Source: Mesorhizobium australicum
Lineage (GTDB): Bacteria; Pseudomonadota; Alphaproteobacteria; Rhizobiales; Rhizobiaceae
Length of the DNA: 64,000 bases
Direction: 5' to 3'
Assembly (NCBI RefSeq): GCF_900177325.1
Contig: NZ_FXBL01000004.1
Location: 2,232,001-2,296,000, forward strand
Below the pieces are notes generated by a model, which had not been told where the DNA came from, searched no databases, and was given only the letters and a program-made list of their open reading frames with translations. Of this stretch, positions 33,657 to 43,224 are shown one piece after another (within the stretch, counting starts at the first letter, position 1; every line of letters starts with the position of its first letter). The position numbers and the translations under genes were made by a program.

Positions 33657-34730
33657 ATGAACATCGTCAGGGTGGCGGCGCTTGGCGTTGTGTGGCTGGG
33701 GCTTTCGCAGGCGGCTGAGGCGCAGACGGTCAATTGCGTGGAGATCGCGGCGCTGCCGGCGGTGATCTCGGAGCCCGGCGTCTACTGCCTGAAGAAGAAC
33801 TTCTCGGTGAGCCTGGCCGACGATGTCGCCATCGCGGTGCTGGCCAGCAACGTCACCATCGACTTCAACGGCTTCAAGATCGGCAACATGCCGGCCGGCG
33901 AGGAAACGCTCGCCGTGGGGGTCGGCGTGTTCGAGCGGCGCAATGTCGTGCTGCGCAACGGCAACTTCCGCGGCTTCATGATGACCATCGGCCTGCTCGC
34001 GTCGGATCCCGAGAAGTCCTCGGGGCACCTGGTCGAGAACATGATGATCGATTCCAGCCTGGTCTACGGCATCTTCGCCGTCGGCAACGGGCTGGTGCTG
34101 CGCAACAACCAGATCGTCAACTCGGCCGACACGCGGGTCAGCTCGACGAGCGTGACGCGGATGCTGGCCAAGGCCGGCGCGGGCGGCGTGACACGGCAGC
34201 TGCGCGCCATGCGCACGGCCCGTGCGCGGGCTCATGCGCGGGCCGGCGCGGCCGGCGTCGCGCCGCAGATCGACACGCCCGGCGTGGCGCCGATCATGGC
34301 CGCCGTGACCAACAGCGTGATCGAGAAGAACACGATCTCCTCCGTGCGGGCGCTGGGCGAGGCGGACGGCATCGTGGTGCTGGCCGGCCAGGGCGTGGCG
34401 GTGCGGGACAATTTCATCGCCGGCCTGCGCGCCGGAACGCTCGTCGCGGGCATCGGCGTGTCGGATTTTTCCGACAACATCCTGCTTCAGAACAACACCA
34501 TCCTGGACGGCGAGACGACCGGCGCCGACACGGTCTACGGGATCGAGTCGCAAGCGGTGAGCGGCGTCATGTGCCTCAACAACGTGATCGCCGGCTTTTC
34601 CACCGCCGCCTCCTATGGCTGCGTGCCGGCGACCTGCGACGACGGACGGGCCGATGCCTGCACGACGCCGACGACGGGCGCGGTGAGCAACGGCCGCGTG
34701 CCGGCACCGACGAGCCTGCGGGCGCGGTAG
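33657..34730 (+). CDS. secreted right-handed beta-helix protein
   Basis: The product has 357 residues with a signal peptide ending near AEAQ (residue 23). Parallel beta-helix rungs are recognisable from strand repeats: VAIAVLASNVTIDFNGFKIGN, NVVLRNGNFRGF, GNGLVLRNNQIVNS, NSVIEKNTISS and NILLQNNTILDG. An Ala/Arg-rich insert (about residues 170-210, RQLRAMRTARARAHARAGAA) breaks the regular rungs. Two cysteines near each end could form disulfides. No catalytic motif is visible, so it may be a binding or surface protein rather than an enzyme. Confidence 0.75.
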   Translation: MNIVRVAALGVVWLGLSQAAEAQTVNCVEIAALPAVISEPGVYCLKKNFSVSLADDVAIAVLASNVTIDFNGFKIGNMPAGEETLAVGVGVFERRNVVLRNGNFRGFMMTIGLLASDPEKSSGHLVENMMIDSSLVYGIFAVGNGLVLRNNQIVNSADTRVSSTSVTRMLAKAGAGGVTRQLRAMRTARARAHARAGAAGVAPQIDTPGVAPIMAAVTNSVIEKNTISSVRALGEADGIVVLAGQGVAVRDNFIAGLRAGTLVAGIGVSDFSDNILLQNNTILDGETTGADTVYGIESQAVSGVMCLNNVIAGFSTAASYGCVPATCDDGRADACTTPTTGAVSNGRVPAPTSLRAR

Positions 34731-35020
34731 AGCTGCCCGGTGCCGCAGGCGAGGCTGCGATAGCGCCGGGCGTGGCCGCCGTGAGGCCGGTGAGGCCGGG
34801 CATCCGGCCGACACCGAATGCCCGGTCGCCGGGGGCGAAACGCGGGGCCTTGTTTCGAACACCATTTGCGCCTATATGTCGTTCATCGATCTTGCTTGTT
34901 GAACTTTCTTTCTGGCGCCTGGCGCTGTCTGCGATCTTCCTCTCTCAAAATCGATCTGAACCGTTTGCGCTGCATGTGCAGGGCAAGCCATTTGCTACGA
35001 CCGATTGACAGGAAATCGTC

Positions 35021-35230
35021 ATGAACACTGGTACCGTCAAGTTCTTCAATGCGACCAAGGGCTACGGCTTCATCGCTCCCGACAACGGCGGCGCGGACGT
35101 CTTCGTTCACGTCTCCGCCGTTGAGCGCGCTGGCATGCGCACCATCGTCGAAGGCCAGAAGCTGAGCTTCGAAGTTGTGCAGGACCGCCGCAGCGGCAAG
35201 AGCGCTGCCGAGAACCTGCAGGCCGCGTAA
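35021..35230 (+). CDS. cspA: cold-shock domain protein (CspA family)
   Basis: This 69-residue single cold-shock domain has RNP1 KGYGFIAP and RNP2 VFVHVSAV, which bind single-stranded RNA and DNA. The 290-bp region upstream includes a leader that could be cold-responsive. A strong intrinsic terminator follows at 35292-35316. Confidence 0.95.
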   Translation: MNTGTVKFFNATKGYGFIAPDNGGADVFVHVSAVERAGMRTIVEGQKLSFEVVQDRRSGKSAAENLQAA

Positions 35231-35291
35231 GGAATCGTCTTCGATCCGCGACCGCGGATGTACCGGCGCGGATCGTCGAGACGACTGGAGA

Positions 35292-35316
35292 GGTCGGGCC
35301 AACGCCCGGCCTTTTT
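35292..35316 (+). terminator. intrinsic terminator after cspA
   Basis: GGTCGGGC (35292-35299) and GCCCGGCC (35304-35311) form an 8-bp GC-rich stem (one G-T pair) with loop CAAC, followed by TTTTT at 35312-35316. Confidence 0.85.
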
Positions 35317-35346
35317 GCTTTTCGGGGGCAGGAAAGGAACGACGCC

Positions 35347-35565
35347 ATGAGCGATGTAACCCAGCAGAACCTGTTCCGGCCGGCCCGTTCGAAGGCCGAG
35401 TCGAAGGCAGACATCACCAACAACGCGGCCCGCGCGATCATCGACGACGAGGCCGCCCGGCGCGAAGCCAAGACCGCCAAGCTGAGACAGGCGCGGCTGG
35501 AACTGGAAGCCGCCGCCGAAGCCGAGGCCAAACCCGCCGCGCGCAAGGCGAAGCGGCGGGGCTGA
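35347..35565 (+). CDS. small highly charged protein downstream of cspA, unknown
   Basis: This protein of 72 residues has AAGGAACGACGCC before ATG 35347. After an N-terminal NLFRPARSKAESKADITNN it is one Ala/Glu/Lys-rich helix (EEARREAKTAKLRQARLELEAAAEAEA type composition) ending in a basic tail KAKRRG. It is often found after cspA in related genomes. Because the terminator lies between the two genes, it may be expressed by read-through or from its own promoter. Function is unknown. Confidence 0.65.
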   Translation: MSDVTQQNLFRPARSKAESKADITNNAARAIIDDEAARREAKTAKLRQARLELEAAAEAEAKPAARKAKRRG

Positions 35566-35608
35566 CTGCGCCCGGCCAAAAGGCCGCGGCCGGCGCATGA
35601 AATATCAT

Positions 35609-35650
35609 AGGAAAAAAGTCCTTGACGCCGTGACGGTGGTCTGATAGGGT
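35609..35650 (+). promoter_or_regulatory. putative promoter and palindrome of the GTA cluster
   Basis: AGGA-N6-TCCT at 35609-35622 has the same 14-bp length and AGGAAAA...CCT ends as the operator at 18219. It is joined to a -35 box TTGACG (35622-35627). After 17 bp a weak extended -10, TGATAGGGT (35642-35650), follows. The first GTA gene begins at 35740. Assignment is from position and sequence pattern only. Confidence 0.4.
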
Positions 35651-35739
35651 TTCGTCATCGTCGGAAGTGTGCCCCTCAAGCTCCTCCCCGGAGCGGGCGC
35701 CCCGGCGGGTTTCATGTCATCACATCGTCGGAGCAGTGG

Positions 35740-36540
35740 ATGGGCCGCGGGATCAGCGAGGCGCAGTGGTTTGCCGCGCGCGAGCTCTCGGAGGGCCAGC
35801 CGCCGACCAGGGTGCGGGTGGCGGCCGTGCTGGGCGTCGACAATTCCCACGTCTATTCCCGTTCTTCCGCCGAAGGCTGGAAGACGATCGACCATCGCAA
35901 CCAGGAAATCCGCGGCCTCTATCGCGAGGTCCAGGCGATCGCCGCCGCCCTGTCGGGGCGCGCGCCGCCGGAGGAGAAGGTCGCGGATTTGCCGCCGCTG
36001 GACGAGAAAGAAGCGAGGGGACCTGAAGGACAGCCGCGTCCTGCAAACCCGCCGGCGGACCCGGCCGCGATCGCGCCGGAGCCGGCGATGGGCCCGGACG
36101 CCGGGGAGGGCGCCGCGCGCGGCCCTGCCGCCGAGCCCGCGCTTGCCGTGCCCGATTGGGACAGGATGGACCCGGTCGAGCTGCTCGCCAATGCCAGCGG
36201 CTTCGTCGCGCGGCAGGTCGGCCGGCTGATCGAGAATGCCGACCGGCGCGGCGGGCGGCTCGACAAGGCGCAGGTCGAGGGGCTGGCCGCGCTCGGCAAG
36301 ATGATGGACCGCTGGGAGGTGCTGGCGGCCGAACGGACGAAGGACGACAAGAAGAAGAGCGATGAGAAACTCGCCGACGTATTCAAGAGAATTGACCGCC
36401 GAATTGTCGAACTCGCTGTCGAAGGCGCCGAGTTCCTCGACCAGCGGCGCCGGCGAGGACGAGGCACGACGCGTCGACGCGGAATGGCTGATGCGGGGTC
36501 GCCCGGAACAGATTCCGATCTGGCGCAGCCTGCTCGCTGA
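35740..36540 (+). CDS. putative GTA small terminase-like protein (ORF1-like)
   Basis: This protein of 266 residues starts at ATG 35740. Residues 1-65 form a helix-turn-helix-like unit (SEAQWFAARELSEGQPP, RVAAVLGVDNSHVYSRS). A Pro/Ala-rich linker (about 80-135) follows, then a charged helical C-terminal region (ALGKMMDRWEVLAAERTK) that could form a coiled coil, and a basic tail. Position directly before the large terminase and a DNA-binding N-terminus suit a TerS/GTA gp1 role. The 3' end overlaps the terminase gene by 179 bp in another frame, which is unusually long. Annotation by sequence alone would be hypothetical protein. Confidence 0.6.
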   Translation: MGRGISEAQWFAARELSEGQPPTRVRVAAVLGVDNSHVYSRSSAEGWKTIDHRNQEIRGLYREVQAIAAALSGRAPPEEKVADLPPLDEKEARGPEGQPRPANPPADPAAIAPEPAMGPDAGEGAARGPAAEPALAVPDWDRMDPVELLANASGFVARQVGRLIENADRRGGRLDKAQVEGLAALGKMMDRWEVLAAERTKDDKKKSDEKLADVFKRIDRRIVELAVEGAEFLDQRRRRGRGTTRRRGMADAGSPGTDSDLAQPAR

Positions 36541-37714
36541 CCCGCCCGAGACCTGGCTGGTGGTCGGCGGGCGCGGCGCCGGCAAGACGCTGCTGGGCGC
36601 GGAATGGGTCGCCGGGCTGGTGCGCGGCTTCCCGCCTTATTCGCGACGGCCGAAATACAGGAACATCGCGCTGGTGGGCGAAACGCTGGCCGACGTGCGC
36701 GAGGTGATGATCGACGGCCCGTCGGGAATCCGGACCGTCGCGCGCGGTTCGCGGCCGCGCTTCGAGGCGACCCGACGACGGCTGGTGTGGGACAACGGCG
36801 CGGTGGCGCAGGCGTTCTCGTCGGAGGATCCGGACAGCCTGCGCGGGCCGCAGTTCGACGCGGCCTGGTGCGACGAGTTCGCCAAGTGGAAGAATCTGCA
36901 GGCGACCTGGGACATGCTGCAGTTCGGGCTTCGCCTCGGCGAACCGCTGCAGCTGATCACCACCACGCCGCGGCCGGTGAAGCTCCTGAAACAGCTGATG
37001 GCGCATGAGCGGGTGCATGTGACGCAGATGCGCACGGCCGACAATGCGCAGAACCTGGCGGCCGGCTTTCTCGCCGCGGTGAAGGAGCGCTACGGCGAGA
37101 CGCGACTGGGCCGCCAGGAGCTCGACGGCGAACTGGTCGAGGACCGCGACGACGCGCTGTGGAACCGCGCCAAGATCGAGGCCGAGACCGCGCCGGCCGG
37201 CGAACTGCGGCGCATCGTGGTGGCGGTCGATCCGCCAGCCTCGGCGACCAAGCGCTCGGACGCCTGCGGCATCGTCGCGGCGGGGCTGGAGGCGGACGGA
37301 CGCGCGGTCGTGCTGGCGGATTTGAGTGCTGCCGGCCTTTCGCCGCTCGAATGGGCGGGCAGGGCGGTGGCGCTGTACCACCGCCTCGGCGCTGACTGCA
37401 TCGTCGCCGAGACCAACCAGGGCGGCGACATGGTGGGCACGGTGATCACGCAGGTGGATCCGGCCGTGCCGGTCAGGCCGGTGCGCGCCAGCCGCGGCAA
37501 GTGGCTGCGCGCCGAGCCGGTGGCGGCCCTGTATCAGCAGGGCAAGGTGCGGCACGCGGAACGGTTCGCGGCGCTGGAGGACGAGATGTGCGACTTCGGC
37601 CCGGACGGCCTCGCCAACGGCCGCTCGCCCGACCGCGTCGACGCGCTGGTCTGGGCGGTAACGGAGCTGATGCTGAGGCAGCGGTCGGAGCCGCGGGTGA
37701 GGGGGATGGGGTAG
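36362..37714 (+). CDS. GTA large terminase (DNA packaging ATPase/nuclease)
   Basis: The product has 450 residues. Walker A is GGRGAGKT at 69-76, the Walker B/coupling region is AAWCDEFAKWKN, and motif III is LITTTPRPVK. The C-terminal nuclease domain shows VVAVDPPAS and later DCIVAETNQGGDMV with acidic metal ligands, and ends SPDRVDALVWAVTEL. It translocates DNA into the prohead and cuts at headful. The start at 36362 keeps the RELTAELSNSLS leader found in homologues and implies the long overlap with the preceding gene. The stop TAG lies just before repeat array 1. Confidence 0.92.
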   Translation: MRNSPTYSRELTAELSNSLSKAPSSSTSGAGEDEARRVDAEWLMRGRPEQIPIWRSLLADPPETWLVVGGRGAGKTLLGAEWVAGLVRGFPPYSRRPKYRNIALVGETLADVREVMIDGPSGIRTVARGSRPRFEATRRRLVWDNGAVAQAFSSEDPDSLRGPQFDAAWCDEFAKWKNLQATWDMLQFGLRLGEPLQLITTTPRPVKLLKQLMAHERVHVTQMRTADNAQNLAAGFLAAVKERYGETRLGRQELDGELVEDRDDALWNRAKIEAETAPAGELRRIVVAVDPPASATKRSDACGIVAAGLEADGRAVVLADLSAAGLSPLEWAGRAVALYHRLGADCIVAETNQGGDMVGTVITQVDPAVPVRPVRASRGKWLRAEPVAALYQQGKVRHAERFAALEDEMCDFGPDGLANGRSPDRVDALVWAVTELMLRQRSEPRVRGMG

Positions 37715-37721
37715 GGGAGTA

Positions 37722-37880
<159 letters not shown>

Positions 37881-37930
37881 GTCACTCCGCTCACCATTCG
37901 ACCGCAACAAACTCCAAGGAGGTAGCCTCG

Positions 37931-39227
<1,297 letters not shown>

Positions 39228-39248
39228 TCCCCCAAGGGATCATCCAAC

Positions 39249-39572
39249 ATGACAGATCTGTCGAACACGGCCTGGCTGTGGGTCGCGAAAGGGCTTGGCG
39301 CGGTGGCGGGGTCGGCGATCTCGATCGCCTATGTGCTGCCGAAAGGACGCCGCGAGGCGGCGATCCGGTTTGCGGTGGGCGTCGTCGCGGGGCTCGTCTT
39401 CGGCGGGGCGACCGGCATCAAGATCGCGGCGGAGCTCGAGATCGCAGATCGGCTGGGGCCGGTCGAGACGACGCTGATGGGCTCGGCGGCGGCGAGCCTG
39501 TGCGCCTGGTGGGCCGTGGGGCTCGTCTCGCGCCGGCTGGCGCGCAAGCCAGCGGCCGCGGCGCGCGACTGA
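39249..39572 (+). CDS. DUF6107 family membrane protein in GTA cluster
   Basis: This protein of 107 residues has three hydrophobic segments at about 8-30 (WLWVAKGLGAVAGSAISIAYVL), 40-60 (FAVGVVAGLVFGGATGIKI) and 78-97 (GSAAASLCAWWAVGLV), consistent with a small membrane protein. It lies where RcGTA has its small ORF3.5 between portal and protease. DUF6107 members are found at this place in rhizobial GTA clusters. The role is unknown. Confidence 0.75.
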   Translation: MTDLSNTAWLWVAKGLGAVAGSAISIAYVLPKGRREAAIRFAVGVVAGLVFGGATGIKIAAELEIADRLGPVETTLMGSAAASLCAWWAVGLVSRRLARKPAAAARD

Positions 39573-39636
39573 TCGCGGGCGGCGTCGCCCCGTAGGCCGG
39601 CACGGAGCCAGGCAGCACAATCACAAGGAGAGCGAG

Positions 39637-40269
39637 ATGACGGTGGAGCCGGCGCGCCGGCCTGTCGAGCGCAAGTTCGCGGGCGTGGTGCTGGAGGATG
39701 TCGAGGCGGACGGCGCCTTTTCGGGCTATGCCAGCCTGTTCGGCAAGGTGGACCTGTCGCGCGACGCGGTGGAGCCGGGCGCCTTCCTACGCTCGCTGAG
39801 GCGGCGCGGGCCGGAAAGCGTGCGGATGCTGTTCCAGCACGACCCGAACCAGCCGATCGGCAGGTGGATGACGATCCGCGAGGATGCACGCGGGCTCTAT
39901 GTGCGCGGCCGGCTGACGCCGGGCGTGGCGCGGTCGCGCGAGGTGCTGGCCCTGATGCGCTCGGGCGCACTCGACGGGCTGTCGATCGGCTTCCGCACCG
40001 TGCGGGCACGGAAGGACGCGGGCACCGGCGTGCGGCGCATCCTCGAAGCGGATTTATGGGAAATCTCGGTCGTGACCTTCCCGATGCTGCCGGAGGCGCG
40101 GATCGACCGCGTCAAGGGAACCGGCCCGGCGGGCATGACGCGGATGCGCCGGGACATCGTGCGGCAGCTGCGCGGCGAAGCCGCGGCGCTGAGGCAGGCA
40201 GGGCTGGCGGAACGGTTCCGCCAGACCGCGCAGACACTCCAGACAGAAGAAGAGGACAGGTTCGCATGA
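39637..40269 (+). CDS. GTA prohead protease (HK97 gp4-like)
   Basis: This protein of 210 residues is from the HK97 prohead protease family (S78). The fold starts FSGYASLFGKVDLSRDAVEPGAF. Catalytic His68 is in LFQHDPNQPIG and catalytic Ser116 in DGLSIGF, followed by EADLWEISVVTFPML. It processes the capsid protein's N-terminal scaffold and then itself. ATG 39637 has AAGGAGAGCGAG upstream. Its last four bases overlap the capsid ATG. Confidence 0.93.
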   Translation: MTVEPARRPVERKFAGVVLEDVEADGAFSGYASLFGKVDLSRDAVEPGAFLRSLRRRGPESVRMLFQHDPNQPIGRWMTIREDARGLYVRGRLTPGVARSREVLALMRSGALDGLSIGFRTVRARKDAGTGVRRILEADLWEISVVTFPMLPEARIDRVKGTGPAGMTRMRRDIVRQLRGEAAALRQAGLAERFRQTAQTLQTEEEDRFA

Positions 40270-41501
40270 GCAACGACACGCATGCGCCCGAGGTTAAGGG
40301 CGCCGACATTTCCGAGGCCTTCGGCGAGTTCATGAGCGCCTTCGAGGCATTCCGCGAGGCCAACGACGAGCGCATCGCGCAGATCGAGACGCGGTTCGGC
40401 GAAGACGTGGTTACGGCCGAGAAGGTGGATCGCATCGGCAAGGCGCTCGACGAGCAGAAGCGGGCGATGGACCAGCTGCTGCTCAGGAAGGCGCGACCGG
40501 CGCTCGGCCGCGAGGCGGGCGGCCGCGTCGCCAGCGAGCACAAGGAGGCCTTCGAGGCCTATGTGCGGCGTGGCGACGAGCGAGGCCTGCAGGCGGTGGA
40601 CGTGAAGGCGATGTCCTACGGTTCGGGCCCCGACGGCGGCTACCTGGTGCCGGAGGAGACCGAGACCGAGATCGGCAAGCGGCTGGCGAACCTGTCGCCG
40701 ATCCGCTCCATCGCTTCGGTGCGGCAGGTGTCGACCGCCGTGCTGAAGAAGCCGTTCGCGGTGTCCGGCCCCGCGTCCGGCTGGGTGGCCGAGACCGCGT
40801 CGCGACCGCAGACGAACACCTCGACGCTGTCCGAACTGTCGTTCCCGGCGATGGAAATCTACGCCATGCCGGCGGCGACCGCCTCGCTGCTCGAGGACAG
40901 CGCGGTCGATCTCGACCAGTGGATCGCGAGTGAAGTGGAGGCGGCCTTCGCCGAGCAGGAGGGCACCGCCTTCGTCACCGGCAACGGCACCAACAAGCCG
41001 AAGGGCTTCCTCGACTATACGGCGGTGGCGGACGGGTCGTGGAGCTGGGGCAATCTCGGCTATGTCGCGACGGGCGTCGACGGCGCCCTGCCGGCGTCCA
41101 ATCCGTCCGACAAGCTGATCGACCTGATCTACAGCCTGCGGGCCGGCTACCGGCAGAACGCGAGCTTCGTAATGAATCGCAAGGTTCAGGCGTCGATCCG
41201 CAAGCTGAAGGATGCCGACGGCAACTATCTCTGGCAGCCGCCGGCGGGCCCCGGCGCGCGGGCCATGCTGATGGGCTTTCCGCTCGTCGAGGCCGAGGAC
41301 ATGCCGGATGCGGCGACGGATTCGCTGTCGATCGCCTTCGGCGACTTCGGTCGCGGCTACCTGGTGGTCGACCGAACCGGCGTGCGCGTGCTGCGCGATC
41401 CCTACTCCGCCAAGCCCTACGTGCTGTTCTACACCACCAAGCGCGTCGGCGGCGGGGTGCAGGACTTCAACGCGATCAAGCTGATGAAGTTTGGGGAGTA
41501 G
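40266..41501 (+). CDS. GTA major capsid protein (HK97 fold)
   Basis: The product has 411 residues. The N-terminal 110 residues are an acidic coiled-coil delta domain (EAFREANDERIAQIETRF), presumably removed by the protease. The mature part begins near AMSYGSGPDGGYLVPEE, the usual HK97 start, and contains SIASVRQVSTAVLKKPFAVSG, GTAFVTGNGTNKPKGFL, FVMNRKVQASIRKLKD and FGDFGRGYLVVDRTGVRVLRDPYSAKPY. It forms the icosahedral shell. The TAG stop falls in the first unit of repeat array 3. Confidence 0.95.
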   Translation: MSNDTHAPEVKGADISEAFGEFMSAFEAFREANDERIAQIETRFGEDVVTAEKVDRIGKALDEQKRAMDQLLLRKARPALGREAGGRVASEHKEAFEAYVRRGDERGLQAVDVKAMSYGSGPDGGYLVPEETETEIGKRLANLSPIRSIASVRQVSTAVLKKPFAVSGPASGWVAETASRPQTNTSTLSELSFPAMEIYAMPAATASLLEDSAVDLDQWIASEVEAAFAEQEGTAFVTGNGTNKPKGFLDYTAVADGSWSWGNLGYVATGVDGALPASNPSDKLIDLIYSLRAGYRQNASFVMNRKVQASIRKLKDADGNYLWQPPAGPGARAMLMGFPLVEAEDMPDAATDSLSIAFGDFGRGYLVVDRTGVRVLRDPYSAKPYVLFYTTKRVGGGVQDFNAIKLMKFGE

Positions 41502-41689
41502 GGGAGGGAGGGGAGTAGGGGAGATAGGGGAGTAGGGCAGTAGGGCAGTAGGGCAGTAGGGCAGTAGGGGCAGCCGCGATGGTGCTCTTATTGCCCGAGT
41601 CGGCCCGACTGCCGCTGCTCACTCCCTTACTCCCTTACTCCCTTACTGCCTTACTGCCCTACTGCCCTACTGCCCTACCCCCCAACTCC
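41493..41689. repeat. inverted octanucleotide array pair 3 (capsid-connector junction)
   Basis: The left arm has interrupted GGGGAGTA-type units from 41493, then four perfect GGGCAGTA copies (41535-41566). The right arm (41622-41689) runs from ACTCCCTT-type units to TACTGCCC-type units. The unit is 8 bp here instead of 7. The order of variants is the same left to right in both arms and is not mirrored. The spacer of about 55 bp has no gene. Confidence 0.85.
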
Positions 41690-41700
41690 CAGGACCCCTC

Positions 41701-42270
41701 ATGACCCTCTACCGAACCGTGGATCCAGCGGGCGAGCCGGTGACGCTTGCCGAGGCGAAGGCGCAGTTGCGCGTCGCGCATGACAGCGAGGACGTGCTGA
41801 TCGCGGGCCTGATCAGGGCAGCGAGGGCCGAGGTCGAGGCGCAGACAGGTATGGCGCTGATCGACCAGTCGTGGCGGCTGTCGATGGACGACTGGCCGCA
41901 CGACGGACTGGTGCGGCTGCGCCGGCATCCGGTGAAGCAGATCCTGTCTGTCACCGTATATGGCGAGGAAGGCGAGGCGGCGGTGCTTGATCCTCAAAGC
42001 TACGAGGCGGACCTGGCGAGCCGGCCGGCCAGGCTGCATTTCACCGCGCCGCCGGCGCCGGAACGGCGGCTGAACGGCATCGAGGTCGATTTCACCGCCG
42101 GCTTCGGCGAAGCGGGGACGGATGTGCCGGACCTTCTGAAGCGCGCCGTGCTGATGCTGGTGGCGCACTGGTATGAGTTCCGGGGCAGCTACCGCGCCGA
42201 AGACCAGCCGGTGTCGATCCCCGCCGGCTTCGACCGGCTGATCTCGACCTATCGGACGGGGCGGCTGTGA
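41701..42270 (+). CDS. GTA head-tail connector protein (ORF6-like)
   Basis: This protein of 189 residues is of the phage gp6-like connector type (TIGR02215): LAEAKAQLRVAHDSEDVLIAGLIRAARAEVEAQTGMALI forms the helical N-terminal part. RLSMDDWPHDGLVRLRRHPVKQILSVT forms the beta part, and LLKRAVLMLVAHWYEFRG closes it. It forms the ring under the portal. The stop overlaps the next start (TGATG at 42268-42272). Confidence 0.88.
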   Translation: MTLYRTVDPAGEPVTLAEAKAQLRVAHDSEDVLIAGLIRAARAEVEAQTGMALIDQSWRLSMDDWPHDGLVRLRRHPVKQILSVTVYGEEGEAAVLDPQSYEADLASRPARLHFTAPPAPERRLNGIEVDFTAGFGEAGTDVPDLLKRAVLMLVAHWYEFRGSYRAEDQPVSIPAGFDRLISTYRTGRL

Positions 42271-42596
42271 TGCGGGTCGACCCGGGAGAATTGCGCACGG
42301 AGCTCGTGCTGGAGGAGGCGTCGCGGACGCCGGACGGCGCGGGTGGGTTCACGGAAAGCTGGACCGGAATCGCGACCGTGTTCGCGCGATTGCAGCCGAT
42401 CGTCGTGCGGGACAGGTTCGGCGCTGACCAGACGATCGAGGAGGTGACGCATCGCGTGACGATCCGCCACCGGCCGGACGTCGCGAGCGGGATGCGCTTC
42501 GTCATGGGGGACAGGACCCTGTCGATCCTCACCGTGCACGATCCCGACGAGACGGGGCGCTATCTCGTCTGCCGGACCAGGGAGCAGGGCCGATGA
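42270..42596 (+). CDS. GTA head-tail closure/adaptor protein (ORF7-like)
   Basis: ATG 42270 gives 108 residues (a GTG at 42267 would add one). The all-beta sequence has GELRTELVLEEASRTPDGAGGFTESW and VTHRVTIRHRPDVASGMRFVMGDR, matching the head-tail adaptor family (TIGR01563, HK97 gp10/SPP1 gp16-like). It seals the head-tail interface after packaging. Confidence 0.88.
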   Translation: MRVDPGELRTELVLEEASRTPDGAGGFTESWTGIATVFARLQPIVVRDRFGADQTIEEVTHRVTIRHRPDVASGMRFVMGDRTLSILTVHDPDETGRYLVCRTREQGR

Positions 42597-42778
42597 AGGT
42601 GGCGCTCAGCCTGACCGTGGACGGGCTGATCCGCGCGCTGCGCGGGCGCGGGCACGCTCTGGCGGAAACGGCGGAGGTTCGCTACCGTCGCGAGGCTCAT
42701 GCCCCGCGCAAGCCGAAGCGGGCTAACTCCGCACGACGGATCGAGGGGAGGGATCGCGATGACGTCGCCGGCCGTTGA
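42593..42778 (+). CDS. small basic GTA-cluster protein, unknown
   Basis: This protein of 61 residues is coupled by ATGA to the preceding gene. An N-terminal helix (SLTVDGLIRALRGRGHALAE) is followed by an Arg-rich tail. It overlaps the DUF3168 gene by 20 bp. A small gene at this position is not part of the RcGTA core set. It could be a lineage-specific addition or the remnant of a longer connector protein. Confidence 0.5.
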   Translation: MKVALSLTVDGLIRALRGRGHALAETAEVRYRREAHAPRKPKRANSARRIEGRDRDDVAGR

Positions 42779-43169
42779 CCTGCAGAGGGCGATCCATGCG
42801 CTGCTGACGGCGGATGCCGCGCTGGTGGCGCGGCTGGGCGGGCAGAAGGTGTTCGACGCCACGCCGCCCAATGCGGCCTTTCCCTATGTCAGCTTCGGCC
42901 GCACCTCGATCTACGACTGGAGCACGGGGACCGAGAGCGGCACGGAACAGCTGTTCACCATTCATGTCTGGTCGAAGGCCAAGGGCAAGACCGAGACGCT
43001 GGAGATCATGGAGACGATCCGCCAGCTGATCGACGCTGCGCCGAAGGAACTCGACGGGCACGCCCTGGTGAACATGACGCTCGAATTCGCCGAGGCCCGC
43101 TACGACGAGGACCTGTCGGTGCACCACGGCCTGCTGCGGTTCAGGGCGGTGACGGAGCCGGTGGGGTAA
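42759..43169 (+). CDS. GTA DUF3168 tail-terminator-like protein (ORF8-like)
   Basis: ATG 42759 has GAGGGGAGGG at 42743-42752 upstream; product 136 residues. DUF3168 features include VDLQRAIHALLTADAALVARLGGQKVFD, PYVSFGRTSIYDWSTG, FTIHVWSKAKGKTETLEIMETI and ALVNMTLEFAEARYDED. The family includes tail terminator proteins that cap the tube at the head-proximal end. A 196-bp gap with a long inverted repeat follows. Confidence 0.9.
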   Translation: MTSPAVDLQRAIHALLTADAALVARLGGQKVFDATPPNAAFPYVSFGRTSIYDWSTGTESGTEQLFTIHVWSKAKGKTETLEIMETIRQLIDAAPKELDGHALVNMTLEFAEARYDEDLSVHHGLLRFRAVTEPVG

Positions 43170-43224
43170 TCGGACGGCTGCGGTCTTCGACGCACTGGCC
43201 AGAGTTCCCACCTTTCATATTCGA

